Shown: positions 1 to 7,923, counted from the first letter of the stretch. The stretch: DNA of 23,337 bases from Oscillospiraceae bacterium (GCA_902782985.1 CACZPC010000127.1:1-23337), one strand, 5' to 3'. Numbers and translations: made by a program. Notes: generated by a model not told the origin, from the sequence alone.

Positions 1-70
1 ACCATCAGGGACTCGAACCCGGGGCCCACTGATTAAGAGTCAGTTGCTCTACCATCTGAGCTAATGGTGC
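1..70 (-). tRNA. tRNA-Lys (CTT anticodon), 3' end cut by window edge
   Basis: Reading the minus strand from position 70, a tRNA cloverleaf folds: acceptor 5' strand GCACCAT, D stem GCTC/GAGC, anticodon stem ACTGA/TCAGT closing the loop CTCTTAA (anticodon CTT, which reads AAG lysine codons), five-base variable loop, and T loop TTCGAGT. The 3' acceptor strand ATGGT runs to base 1, so the last two pairing bases, the discriminator and any CCA lie outside the window. One oddity: the T stem CCGGG/CCCTG has a C-U mismatch at pair 50-64. A consensus promoter lies directly upstream. Confidence 0.95.
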
Positions 71-93
71 GTCTTGCTCGTTTCAGCCTGTTT

Positions 94-121
94 ATTATAA
101 CATTGCGTCAGCGGATGTCAA
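94..121 (-). promoter_or_regulatory. Consensus sigma-A promoter of tRNA-Lys
   Basis: On the minus strand TTGACA (116-121) and TATAAT (94-99) are separated by 16 bp. A TG one base before the -10 hexamer makes it an extended -10. Both hexamers match the housekeeping consensus fully. The predicted start near 87 leaves a leader of about 17 nt before the mature tRNA at 70. The -35 element overlaps the stop codon (118-120) of the upstream oxidoreductase, so the tRNA has its own strong promoter despite the tight packing. Confidence 0.85.
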
Positions 122-1230
122 CAACTTTTTTCGAAATAATTATTCATATCTTCAGAGGCGAAATCTTCGGTCAGCGGAAGGCTTATAGAACGGTCCTCCT
201 TGGCTGATTTATAGATGCCCATCAGAGTGTCTACGGATGAATATCCGCTCAGTGCATCGGCCAGAGGCTGACGATCATTATCGATGGCATCTGCGAAGTC
301 GGCATAGATACCCGTATGCGGATTTAAAGCATTAAGAAGTGAAGAGAATCCCTTTGTACTTATCTGCTTCATTACGTAGTGCATATTAAGTTTCTTGTTA
401 TTACCGTCTCTGATGTCGAGCTTGGGGATACCTCGCTTAAGACCGAGTGATACCGTGCCGTTCTCACAGAGTACTGTGAACATCGCGCAGTGATCCTTAT
501 CGCTTGTGGCTGTCGTACCCTCTATTGATGCAAGAGATCCGTCATCCATCCTGAGGATCGCCATACCGAGATCCTCGGCTTCTATCTTGCGTACTCTCTG
601 AGCGAGCATTGCTTTGGCTTCTACTGGTTTGCTTCCCATGAGCCATACAAGAAGATCGATGGCATGTATAGTCTGATTCATCATGGCACCGCCGTCGGAT
701 CTCCAGGTTCCTCTCCAAGCAGCGGAATCATAGTAGTCCATTCCGTGTCCCCACCTTACATAGATAGTACCGTGAGTGACCTTGCCGAACCTGCCGGCGG
801 CTATATCCTTCCTCAGAAGATCGACAAGAGGAAAGTATCTGTAGATATGTCCCATGGCGATCTTCTTTCCCGTTGCTTTGGAAAGCTCATAGATCTTGCG
901 GCTTTCGCCTGATGACATCGTCATGGGCTTCTCCAGAAGGAGATTACAGCCGCTGTTAAGTGCGTATTCCGCTATCTGACAATGAAGTCCGGACGGGACC
1001 GTTACCGCCACTATATCGGGCTTGATCGTATCGATCGCTTCCTTGTAGTCGCTGAAGATCTTTACCTGATCTGCTGACATCTTGGATGATTCCAACAGCT
1101 TCTTGGGAGCTGTATCGGATACGTCCACCAGAGCTGATAAAGTCAGCCTCGAATCCAGCTTTTTGATCGCTTTTATGTGCTTGGCGGCAACTCTGCCGCA
1201 GCCGATGATTATTACTTTTCGTTTATCCAT
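118..1230 (-). CDS. Gfo/Idh/MocA family NAD(P)-dependent oxidoreductase
   Basis: The protein has 370 residues. An N-terminal Rossmann fold begins at residue 5 with a beta strand running into the dinucleotide loop GCGRVAAKH (10-18). The family EKP motif is at 100-102 (LLLEKPMTMS). The C-terminal substrate domain holds GGAMMNQTIHAIDLL with the conserved catalytic-type histidine near 189. Relatives of this length oxidise or reduce sugars, nucleotide sugars or inositols. The WRGTWRSDGG segment resembles the sugar-nucleotide branch (WlbA/WbpB-like), but no pathway neighbours confirm a substrate. The start is firm because the Rossmann strand begins at residue 5. No Shine-Dalgarno precedes the ATG; instead an extended -10 ends six bases before it, which predicts a leaderless mRNA. 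It is divergent from the phosphorylase gene at 1302. Confidence 0.9.
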   Translation of the reverse strand: MDKRKVIIIGCGRVAAKHIKAIKKLDSRLTLSALVDVSDTAPKKLLESSKMSADQVKIFSDYKEAIDTIKPDIVAVTVPSGLHCQIAEYALNSGCNLLLEKPMTMSSGESRKIYELSKATGKKIAMGHIYRYFPLVDLLRKDIAAGRFGKVTHGTIYVRWGHGMDYYDSAAWRGTWRSDGGAMMNQTIHAIDLLVWLMGSKPVEAKAMLAQRVRKIEAEDLGMAILRMDDGSLASIEGTTATSDKDHCAMFTVLCENGTVSLGLKRGIPKLDIRDGNNKKLNMHYVMKQISTKGFSSLLNALNPHTGIYADFADAIDNDRQPLADALSGYSSVDTLMGIYKSAKEDRSISLPLTEDFASEDMNNYFEKSC

Positions 1231-1236
1231 ACGCTA

Positions 1237-1245
1237 ATGATACCA
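1237..1245 (-). promoter_or_regulatory. Extended -10 element placed for a leaderless transcript
   Basis: The minus strand reads TGgTATCAT, then TAGCGT, then the ATG at 1230. The -10 hexamer TATCAT (1237-1242) therefore ends six bases before the start codon, and the expected first transcribed base falls on or next to the ATG. No convincing -35 is visible. There is no Shine-Dalgarno for the oxidoreductase. Confidence 0.5.
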
Positions 1246-1258
1246 CAAGCGATCGTAA

Positions 1259-1267
1259 TGTTATAAT
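1259..1267 (+). promoter_or_regulatory. Extended -10 promoter for pyrimidine-nucleoside phosphorylase
   Basis: TGtTATAAT is a full extended -10 (TG 1259-1260, TATAAT 1262-1267). The -35 is weak; the best candidate is ATGATA at 1237-1242 with 19 bp spacing. Transcription would start near 1274, giving a leader of about 28 nt that carries the Shine-Dalgarno GAGAGG (1286-1291). The element lies back to back with the divergent oxidoreductase promoter, so the two RNA polymerase sites overlap and probably compete. Confidence 0.5.
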
Positions 1268-1301
1268 TGATGTGTAAATATATATGAGAGGCATTTCGCT
1301 T

Positions 1302-2627
1302 ATGAATTTTGTAGATATAATCCTCGATAAGAGATACGGCAGGGCTTTGTCTGACGAACAGATAAGATTCTTCGTCAAGGGCGTAACAGACAAGACGATA
1401 CCCGACTATCAGATCTCGGCTCTTCTGATGGCCATCGTGCTCAACGGCATGGATGCGAGGGAGATGACTACTCTTACCATGGAGATGGCTCACTCGGGTC
1501 AGATGAATGATCTTTCTTATGTTGACGGCGTCGCAGTCGATAAACACAGCACGGGAGGCGTTGGTGATAAGATAACTCCTCTTGTGCTTCCTCTGTGTGC
1601 CACATTCGACGTTAAGAGCGTTAAGCTTTCGGGCAGGGGCTTAGGCTTTACCGGCGGCACCGTCGATAAGTTCGAATCCATAAAGGGGTTTAATGTTCAG
1701 GTATCTCAGGAGGATTTCCCCCGATATATCAAGGAGACCGGTATGGTCATCTCGGGACAGACTCCCGACCTCGCTCCCGCCGATAAGATCTTATATGCTC
1801 TTAGAGATGTTACCGGTACCGTAGATTCGATACCTCTTATTGCATCAAGCATAATGAGCAAGAAGATAGCAGGCGGTGCTGAAGCGATAGTGCTCGATGT
1901 CACATGCGGAAGCGGTGCTTTCATGAAGGATCGCGAGCATGCGGAACAGCTTGCCCGTGCAATGATCAGTATCGGTGAGCTTGCCGGTCGTAAGACCGTG
2001 GCCGTCATTACGGATATGGATCAGCCTCTCGGCAGGACCTGCGGCAATGTCCTGGAGATGCAGGAGGTTCACGAAGTGCTGATCGGCAGAGGATCGGAGG
2101 ATGTTATTGAAGTCGCCTGCGAACTGACGGCACAGATGGTAAAGCTCGCGGGTAAGGATATGGGGCTTTCCCATGATGAGCTCATAGCCGAATGCAGAAG
2201 GAGACTTACGGACGGTACGGCCTTGGCGAAATATTATGATCTTATCATCTCCCAGGGAGGAACGATCCTCGAGTCCGGAGCTCCGCTTTATGTCGAAAAG
2301 CCTTTCGAGGAGATGCAGGTATCGGCTTTCGATTCGGGATATATTTCGCGTATCGAGGCGGATGTTATAGGTCATGCGTCCGTGCTCCTCGGAGCGGGCA
2401 GACTTACCAAGACCGACGAGATCGACCCGGGCGCCGGAATATGTTTCTACAGGAAGGTAGGAGACAGGGTAAGTCGGGGCGATGTATTGTGTTCGCTGTG
2501 GCGCGGTGAAGAGCATAGGATCGATGACGAAAAGCTTTTCGATATCATGGAGATGGTATCCGATGCGATCACGATATCAGAAGAGAAGCCGAAGCCGCAC
2601 AAAGCGATAATTGACGTCATCGAATGA
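1302..2627 (+). CDS. pdp: Pyrimidine-nucleoside (thymidine/uridine) phosphorylase
   Basis: Catalyses phosphorolysis of thymidine, deoxyuridine or uridine to the free base and (deoxy)ribose-1-phosphate in cytosolic nucleoside salvage. The 441 residues fit the 430-440 of the family. Visible motifs are the phosphate-binding KHSTGGVGDK (81-90), the signature SGRGLGFTGGTVDKFESI (110-127), and a C-terminal PYNP domain with GAGRxTK and a biotinyl-like GDxVxxGD turn. The start is placed at ATG 1302 because GAGAGG (1286-1291) is well spaced from it; an in-frame ATG at 1284 lies upstream of that ribosome-binding site. Bacillota enzymes of this type are usually bifunctional Pdp rather than DeoA, so dual specificity is inferred. 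The end of the gene contains the ruvC promoter. Confidence 0.93.
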   Translation: MNFVDIILDKRYGRALSDEQIRFFVKGVTDKTIPDYQISALLMAIVLNGMDAREMTTLTMEMAHSGQMNDLSYVDGVAVDKHSTGGVGDKITPLVLPLCATFDVKSVKLSGRGLGFTGGTVDKFESIKGFNVQVSQEDFPRYIKETGMVISGQTPDLAPADKILYALRDVTGTVDSIPLIASSIMSKKIAGGAEAIVLDVTCGSGAFMKDREHAEQLARAMISIGELAGRKTVAVITDMDQPLGRTCGNVLEMQEVHEVLIGRGSEDVIEVACELTAQMVKLAGKDMGLSHDELIAECRRRLTDGTALAKYYDLIISQGGTILESGAPLYVEKPFEEMQVSAFDSGYISRIEADVIGHASVLLGAGRLTKTDEIDPGAGICFYRKVGDRVSRGDVLCSLWRGEEHRIDDEKLFDIMEMVSDAITISEEKPKPHKAIIDVIE

Positions 2628-2639
2628 TATCGCTATAAT
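2611..2639 (+). promoter_or_regulatory. Strong sigma-A promoter of the ruv operon, inside the 3' end of pdp
   Basis: TTGACG (2611-2616) and TATAAT (2634-2639) are separated by exactly 17 bp, matching consensus at 11 of 12 positions. The -35 lies within the last codons of the phosphorylase gene. The start is expected near 2646, about 27 nt before the ruvC ATG. This suggests ruvC-ruvA-ruvB-queH is transcribed from its own promoter as well as by read-through. No SOS box resembling the Firmicute LexA site was recognised here. Confidence 0.8.
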
Positions 2640-2672
2640 CAGAACAAATGTTTATGATGAGGTATCGGTTTA

Positions 2673-3263
2673 ATGGCTAATTCTCCGGAGACGACTACGA
2701 TCATCGGGATCGATCCCGGTTATGCGATCACGGGTTACGGTATCATATCCAAGACCGGCAATAAGATCAGGTGTGTCGACTACGGTGCCATAACGACGGC
2801 GGCCAAGACTCCCTTCCCGGAGAGGCTTCTTACGATCAATGAGAAGATGAAGTATCTGCTGGAGATCCATAAGCCCGATATGATGGCGATAGAGGAGCTT
2901 TTCCTTTATAAGAATACGACGACTGCCATCGGTACCGCTCAGGCGCGCGGAGTAGTCATAGTTGAGGCGGCTCGTGCGGGGATCCCCGTGTATGAATTTA
3001 CGCCCGGTGAAGTCAAGCTCGCCGTTACGGGTTACGGTAAGGCACAGAAGCAGCAGGTTGCCATGATGACCAGGTCGCTTCTGGGATTGAAGGAGATGCC
3101 TAAGCCTGACGATGTTACCGATGCACTTGCAATAGCCATCTGCCTTGCTCACACCGGTCCGAAGTTCTCGGGGGAGGCTGTATCGGGTTATCAGTACGGA
3201 CGTTACGGCTATTCGGACAGAGCAGGTGCCGTCATTCCCGGCAGACCTCTGAATAAGCTCTGA
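2673..3263 (+). CDS. ruvC: Crossover junction endodeoxyribonuclease RuvC
   Basis: Metal-dependent resolvase that makes paired nicks in Holliday junctions after branch migration by RuvAB. The RNase H-like fold is evident: IGIDPG with D14, AIEELF with E74, and DDVTDALA with D147 and D150. These match the four acidic residues of the family (D7, E66, D138, D141 in E. coli). At 196 residues it carries about 25 more than E. coli RuvC, mostly a polar C-terminal tail rich in Gly and Tyr (from about 168) whose role is unknown. TGAGG at 2658-2662 serves as ribosome-binding site. It is the first gene of ruvC-ruvA-ruvB. Confidence 0.96.
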   Translation: MANSPETTTIIGIDPGYAITGYGIISKTGNKIRCVDYGAITTAAKTPFPERLLTINEKMKYLLEIHKPDMMAIEELFLYKNTTTAIGTAQARGVVIVEAARAGIPVYEFTPGEVKLAVTGYGKAQKQQVAMMTRSLLGLKEMPKPDDVTDALAIAICLAHTGPKFSGEAVSGYQYGRYGYSDRAGAVIPGRPLNKL

Positions 3264-3316
3264 TAAGCACGACAGCTTGAAGAGCATTTTGAATTTTAAT
3301 CGAGGAGTTGAACAAC

Positions 3317-3937
3317 ATGTATTCATATATCAAGGGAGAGCTTGTTAAGATAACCGACGATATGATCGTCGTGGAGAATAACGGTATAGGATATGAGATC
3401 ATCTGTCCGTTCGCATTATCATCCAAGCTTGGTCATATCGGCACGGACGTGTGTGTATGGCTTTATCAGAGCGTAAGAGAGGATGACATATCGCTTTACG
3501 GCTTCTCCGAGCCGGAGCAGAAGGATATGTTCCTGCTCCTTATCACCGTAAGCGGTATAGGTCCCAAGGTCGCTCATTCCATCTGTTCTCAGTTGTCCCC
3601 CGATAAGTTCGCCCTGGCTGTCATGGGCTCTGATGTCAAAGCTCTGACAGGCGTTAAGGGACTGGGTAAGAAGGGTGCGGAGAGGATCGTTCTGGAGCTT
3701 AAGGACAAGCTTAAGAATATCGGTAATGTATCCGACAGCCTCTCAGCCGCAGGTATAGCTTCCGGTGACGGTATTGCGTCAGTACCTTCTTCGTCACTTG
3801 CAGCTGATGCCGTAGAGGCCTTGATCGTATTGGGATATAAGCAGGCTGATGCGGCTAATGCCGTTTCTTCCGTATATGAGGACGGTATCGATCTGCAATC
3901 GCTTATCAGAGCGTCACTTAAGACACTTGCGAGGTAA
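3317..3937 (+). CDS. ruvA: Holliday junction branch migration subunit RuvA
   Basis: RuvA tetramers clamp the four-way DNA junction and load the RuvB motor. The protein starts MYSYIKGELV, the typical OB-fold opening. It has two helix-hairpin-helix motifs in the middle (VSGIGPKVAHSI and VKGLGKKGAERIVLELKDKL) and a C-terminal domain III (ADAVEALIVLGYKQADAANAV) that contacts RuvB. The 206 residues are normal. Start chosen at ATG 3317 because GAGGAG at 3302-3307 is nine bases upstream; a TTG at 3308 in the same frame is too close to that site. Eight bases separate it from ruvB. Confidence 0.96.
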   Translation: MYSYIKGELVKITDDMIVVENNGIGYEIICPFALSSKLGHIGTDVCVWLYQSVREDDISLYGFSEPEQKDMFLLLITVSGIGPKVAHSICSQLSPDKFALAVMGSDVKALTGVKGLGKKGAERIVLELKDKLKNIGNVSDSLSAAGIASGDGIASVPSSSLAADAVEALIVLGYKQADAANAVSSVYEDGIDLQSLIRASLKTLAR

Positions 3938-3945
3938 TAAGATAA

Positions 3946-5055
3946 ATGGACTACGGTAATTTCGGAGGCGGATTCGAGGAGGAAGAGAGAGTCATCGGCA
4001 GGCAGAAGCAGTTCGATGACAGAGATGAGAAGAATCTCCGCCCCATAACTTTCGATGACTATAGCGGTCAGAAGAAGGTCAAGGAGAATCTTAAGATCTT
4101 TATAAGTGCAGCCAAGAAGCGAAATGATGCACTTGATCATGTACTTCTATACGGACCTCCGGGATTAGGCAAGACCACTCTTGCGGGCATCATTGCTTCC
4201 GAGATGGGAGTCGGTATGCATATTACGACCGGTCCGTCTATCGAGAAGGCGGGTGACCTTGCTGCTATCCTTACGAACCTTAATGAGAATGAAGTCTTAT
4301 TTATCGATGAGATACATCGTCTTAACAGGAGCGTAGAGGAGGTGCTCTATCCTGCTATGGAGGACTATTGCCTTGATCTCATGATAGGTAAGGGTCCTGC
4401 GGCACGTTCGGTAAGGCTCGATCTGCCTCACTTTACATTGGTAGGCGCTACTACACGTGCCGGTATGCTGTCAGCCCCGCTGCGTGACAGATTCGGTATG
4501 CTTCACCGCCTCGAGCTTTATGATACAGAGGATCTCATGGATATCCTTAAGCGAGATGCCGGCCTTCTTGAGATCGATATAGATGAAGCGGGTCTTCGAA
4601 ATATCGCATCAAGATCCAGAGGAACCCCTCGTATTGCCATCAGGCTTTTAAAGCGAATGCGTGACTATGCTGCTTATCTTGAGAAGGATATGATCGACAA
4701 GGAAGTATCGGACTTCGGACTAAATGCACTCGATATTGACGAGATAGGTCTTGATTCCATTGACAGACGTATACTTATGACAATCGCAGATGTATTCAGA
4801 GGAGGTCCCGTGGGCCTGGAGACACTGGCTGCTTGTACCGGTGAGGATCCCGTTACAATCGAGGATGTATATGAACCATTCCTTCTTCAGAACGGATTTA
4901 TTGCCAAGACCCCCCGCGGACGCGTGCTGACGCTCCGTGCCTTCGAGCATCTCGGTATACCCGTACCGCCGTCTTTTATGACTAAGAACAGCGGTGTACC
5001 GAGCATAGGATTCGAGAATCTGTCTATGGACCTTGGTAAGAACGGAGAAGAATAA
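3946..5055 (+). CDS. ruvB: Holliday junction branch migration ATPase RuvB
   Basis: AAA+ hexameric motor that pumps DNA through the RuvA-bound junction. Seen in the sequence: Walker A GPPGLGKT (70-77), Walker B DEIH (121-124), sensor 1 GATTR, the PLRDRFG segment with the arginine finger, and a C-terminal winged helix with [10 protein letters not shown]. The 369 residues exceed the usual 330-345 because of an acidic, Gly-rich N-terminal extension of about 25 residues ([17 protein letters not shown]) and a slightly longer C-terminus. The stop codon TAA (5053-5055) lies one base before the next gene's ATG, so translation is probably coupled to queH. Confidence 0.97.
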   Translation: MDYGNFGGGFEEEERVIGRQKQFDDRDEKNLRPITFDDYSGQKKVKENLKIFISAAKKRNDALDHVLLYGPPGLGKTTLAGIIASEMGVGMHITTGPSIEKAGDLAAILTNLNENEVLFIDEIHRLNRSVEEVLYPAMEDYCLDLMIGKGPAARSVRLDLPHFTLVGATTRAGMLSAPLRDRFGMLHRLELYDTEDLMDILKRDAGLLEIDIDEAGLRNIASRSRGTPRIAIRLLKRMRDYAAYLEKDMIDKEVSDFGLNALDIDEIGLDSIDRRILMTIADVFRGGPVGLETLAACTGEDPVTIEDVYEPFLLQNGFIAKTPRGRVLTLRAFEHLGIPVPPSFMTKNSGVPSIGFENLSMDLGKNGEE

Positions 5056-5056
5056 T

Positions 5057-5629
5057 ATGTCGATGCTCCTTCATGCCTGTTGCGGCCCCTGTGCAATGTA
5101 TCCTGTCGATCATCTTTTAAGTAAGGATATCGATCTTGATCTTTATTGGTTTAATCCCAATATCCATCCTCTATATGAATGGAACCGCCGACTCGAGAAT
5201 CTTCAGAAGGCCGCCGATCATTATGGCGTTACACTTATTCGTGACGGCGGAGAAGGGCATGTTGATTGTCGCGAGGATTACTGGAAGAGCGGAGAATACT
5301 TGAATGAGTACAGCTCCCGATGTGAGATGTGTTATGACGTAAGGCTTGAGAATGTCGCGAGATTCGCAGCTGAGAACGGATATGACTCCATATGTACTAC
5401 TTTGCTCGTAAGCCCTTATCAGCAGCATGAGACTATATCGCGCATTGCTCAGGCTAAGGCTGAGAAGTACGGTATCCGATTCGATTATTATGATTTCCGT
5501 CCGGGCTTCAGAGAAGGTCAGAATATGGCTCGTGATATAGGTCTTTACCGGCAGAAATACTGCGGTTGTATCTTCTCTCTTGAGGAATCGAAATTCAGGG
5601 ACAAGATCTACAGATCCTTCGAAGGATAA
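5057..5629 (+). CDS. queH: Epoxyqueuosine reductase QueH
   Basis: Reduces epoxyqueuosine to queuosine in the wobble base of GUN tRNAs, replacing the unrelated cobalamin enzyme QueG (established for the DUF208/QueH family). All family hallmarks are present: adjacent cysteines in HACCGPC (C8, C9, with C12), CEMC (C89, C92), the RPGFREGQ segment, and YCGC (C169, C171), which together ligate an iron-sulfur cluster and a mononuclear iron. The start is ATG 5057, with GGAGAAG (5044-5050) as ribosome-binding site inside the end of ruvB; an upstream TTG at 5033 is rejected. The 190 residues are usual. The last 22 bases overlap the end of rqcH on the other strand. Confidence 0.93.
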   Translation: MSMLLHACCGPCAMYPVDHLLSKDIDLDLYWFNPNIHPLYEWNRRLENLQKAADHYGVTLIRDGGEGHVDCREDYWKSGEYLNEYSSRCEMCYDVRLENVARFAAENGYDSICTTLLVSPYQQHETISRIAQAKAEKYGIRFDYYDFRPGFREGQNMARDIGLYRQKYCGCIFSLEESKFRDKIYRSFEG

Positions 5630-7521
5630 GTGATCTCTTTGGCGCTTACTACTATCGAATAATATCCCTCATAGATGACCATGCCGGGCTTAGCACCGGG
5701 GATCTTCTTGACATGAGAGACTTTACAGTAGTCGACTTCGGCCTTGATATCTCCTGCTTTGCTGCCTTCGATAGCGGCATGCTCCTCGAGCATTATGCTC
5801 TTGGAGAAGAATGCAGCCGTCTGCGCAGCTTCGATAACCGAATTATCCGGCGGGAATTCTTCTCCTTTTACAGCCTTCAGGATCACGTGAGTACCGGGCA
5901 TTCCCTTGATATGGAACCACCAGTCATCCTTATCCGCGATCTTAAATGTAAGTTCGTCATTCTGGATATTATTTCTGCCGCAGAGGATCCTGCGACCGTC
6001 TGATGTCTCATATTGTCTGAAGGGCAGAGGACGTTCATTCTTGTTGCCTTTGGCGGAATTTTTCTCACGTGCTTTCTTGGCAGCCTCTCTTAGAGCTCTG
6101 GATGAAGCCTTTCCTGACTTTGCCTTGCCGACAGTGGCATTGGGATTTCCCTGAGTCTGAACATGCTTCTTAGCAGGTTTGGAGGCAGCAGCATTGAGCT
6201 CCATAAGGATAGCATTGATATCATCCTCGCAGGATGCGGCTTCCGCTGCAACCTTCAGGCTTCTCAAATAATCTACGGCCATCTTGTCGTCCGCGAGATA
6301 TTCCTCGGCGAGAGTCAGCTTTCGCTTAGCCTTTCGAAATCTCTTATAGTAATCCTGGGCATTATCTGATGCATTAAGAGAAGGGTCGAGCTTGATGGTT
6401 ATGTCCTTGGGCGGATCCTCGTAATAGTCCTGACAGGTAAATGAATCTTCCTTGCCTTGGAGCATATATTGATTACCGAGGATAAGATCGCCGCATTTCT
6501 TGTAATAATCGGCCTTGCTTCCTTCCTCTTTATCAGCCATATGAAGCTCGGTCTTGTGCATCGCATGCGAAAGCGCATTTCCGATGATCGTCTTAAGACG
6601 TTGTTTCTTGTTATCAAGATCGATAAAACGGTCCTTCTCATGATAATACATATCGATCGCATCCGAGATAGTATCGGCCTTGGCTCTGCGCGCATAACCT
6701 ATCAGCTCGAAAGGCGAATATTCGCATGCCATATCGTCTTCGCTGTAGTAGGAAGCAGGAGAGTAGTCTCTGTTGATCACATTACCGGCGAAAGAATTAA
6801 CTACCTTAAGGAGCGAATCCTTGTTTTCCTGTGTAAGATTCCTTGCAGGCATCCTGTCATCGATATCAGCTCTGATGCAGAGTTGTCTGCAGAGATTAGG
6901 CGATATACCCTTGATCGAATTAAGAAGTGCCTTGTCCATAGGACGGCCCATTTCATTTTCTTCGATGGGGAGCATTCCTTCTGATGTAAGGCTCAAAACT
7001 TCTTCGCAGGTGAACTTGTCCTGAGAAGGCGGATATTCGTAGATCCTGGCAGGCATGACCTCTCTTACTCGGCTGACGGAGTAGTCGACATGAATGATGC
7101 TGTCGAGTATCTTGCCGCCGGGATTGACGAGGATAAGATTGCTGTATCTGCCCATGAGTTCTACGATAAGTCTCATATTCTTGGTGTCGTGAAGCTCATC
7201 TGTAGTCGTTACTTCGATCTCGATGATCCTCTCATACCCGGGATTAGTGATCGACACTATCCTTGATCCTGACAGGTGCTTTCTGAGAAGCATGCAGAAG
7301 GAGGGAGGCATCTGCGGATTCTCTCTTGTTGAATCCGTGATATTTATCCTCGGAGCCGAGGGATTAACAGAGATAAGGAGCTTTCTTATACCGCTGTTGG
7401 TCCTTATATGGAGGATAACAGTATATTTATCCGGTTCGAAGATCTTATCGATCCTCGCACCGGTAAGTTCGTCATTTAATTCGTACGCGAGGAGCTGAGC
7501 CGTTATACCGTCAAGTGCCAT
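5608..7521 (-). CDS. rqcH: RqcH/NFACT ribosome quality control protein (Rqc2 homolog)
   Basis: Binds obstructed 50S subunits carrying peptidyl-tRNA and recruits tRNA-Ala to add C-terminal alanine tails that mark stalled peptides for degradation (known for B. subtilis RqcH); older annotations call it fibronectin-binding protein. The 637 residues fit. The NFACT-N domain starts MALDGITAQLLAYEL, followed by helix-hairpin-helix regions, a charged coiled-coil middle (about 290-430), a Lys/Ala-rich linker near 450-500, and the NFACT-R domain with DDWWFHIKGMPGTHVIL (about 540). Position 97-98 is ER, where B. subtilis RqcH has DR. It starts on the stop codon of the membrane protein gene (TGATG), indicating translational coupling. 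Its 3' end overlaps queH by 22 bp tail to tail. Confidence 0.93.
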   Translation of the reverse strand: MALDGITAQLLAYELNDELTGARIDKIFEPDKYTVILHIRTNSGIRKLLISVNPSAPRINITDSTRENPQMPPSFCMLLRKHLSGSRIVSITNPGYERIIEIEVTTTDELHDTKNMRLIVELMGRYSNLILVNPGGKILDSIIHVDYSVSRVREVMPARIYEYPPSQDKFTCEEVLSLTSEGMLPIEENEMGRPMDKALLNSIKGISPNLCRQLCIRADIDDRMPARNLTQENKDSLLKVVNSFAGNVINRDYSPASYYSEDDMACEYSPFELIGYARRAKADTISDAIDMYYHEKDRFIDLDNKKQRLKTIIGNALSHAMHKTELHMADKEEGSKADYYKKCGDLILGNQYMLQGKEDSFTCQDYYEDPPKDITIKLDPSLNASDNAQDYYKRFRKAKRKLTLAEEYLADDKMAVDYLRSLKVAAEAASCEDDINAILMELNAAASKPAKKHVQTQGNPNATVGKAKSGKASSRALREAAKKAREKNSAKGNKNERPLPFRQYETSDGRRILCGRNNIQNDELTFKIADKDDWWFHIKGMPGTHVILKAVKGEEFPPDNSVIEAAQTAAFFSKSIMLEEHAAIEGSKAGDIKAEVDYCKVSHVKKIPGAKPGMVIYEGYYSIVVSAKEITYPSKDL

Positions 7522-7889
7522 CAGTCGTCACTCTCGATATCATCAGACTGAGAATCATTTCCGATGCTCATGACAAGTCCGATGATCCACGCTGCTGCAA
7601 GTACTACAAGCTCGATGCCGAGTATGAGGAAGAAACGGTCGTAATTATTCCATGACACAAGCAGGTCGATCAGTACCACAAGTATAATGACGGCAATTGT
7701 CATTACGGGGAAGAAAGCTTTGGTACGAGAGAAAGCATGCCAATAATCGACAAAAGTCAGTGCCTCGGTCTGCTTGGACTGAGGTCTTCTGCCGCTATTT
7801 CTTCTCTTAGCTGCGGATGAACTGCCGCTTCTTGAGCGTGAGCCGGAAGTGTTCCTTCCGGTATTATTTCTTCTTCTTTGCTGTGCCAT
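7521..7889 (-). CDS. Small membrane protein with basic Ser/Arg-rich N-tail and two helices
   Basis: Not assigned to a named family. The 122 residues comprise a strongly basic, low-complexity Arg/Ser/Gly/Asn tail (1-40), a short amphipathic stretch (FVDYWHAFSRTKAFF), two hydrophobic segments (about 61-79 and 86-108), and an acidic tail (NDSQSDDIESDD). Both ends would face the cytoplasm, so the basic tail could touch RNA, ribosomes or lipid. Its TGA stop shares one base with the rqcH ATG, which ties it to rqcH. Similar small proteins with basic tails occur near ribosome-related genes in Clostridia, but I infer no function. It lacks a Shine-Dalgarno; an extended -10 ends seven bases before the ATG. 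Confidence 0.75.
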   Translation of the reverse strand: MAQQRRRNNTGRNTSGSRSRSGSSSAAKRRNSGRRPQSKQTEALTFVDYWHAFSRTKAFFPVMTIAVIILVVLIDLLVSWNNYDRFFLILGIELVVLAAAWIIGLVMSIGNDSQSDDIESDD

Positions 7890-7896
7890 ACAAAGT

Positions 7897-7923
7897 ATTT
7901 TAGCATAAAAGATGCGGAATCAA
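7897..7923 (-). promoter_or_regulatory. Extended -10 promoter of the membrane protein-rqcH pair, leaderless geometry
   Basis: The minus strand reads TTGATT (7918-7923), a short 15-bp spacer, then TGcTAAAAT (-10 hexamer 7897-7902, TG at 7904-7905). Seven bases (ACTTTGT) then lead straight into the ATG at 7889. Transcription would therefore start at or within a base of the start codon. No ribosome-binding site is present. Confidence 0.55.

Noticed and set aside
1845-2516. Minus-strand frame of 223 codons inside the phosphorylase gene
   Set aside because: It lies fully opposite a conserved enzyme gene and has no recognisable domain or ribosome-binding site.
3308-3316. TTG start for ruvA giving three extra residues
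   Set aside because: It directly abuts the GAGGAG ribosome-binding site; ATG 3317 has proper spacing and begins the usual RuvA N-terminus.
2670-3326. Minus-strand frame of 218 codons opposite ruvC
   Set aside because: RuvC on the plus strand has all catalytic residues; the antisense frame has no support.
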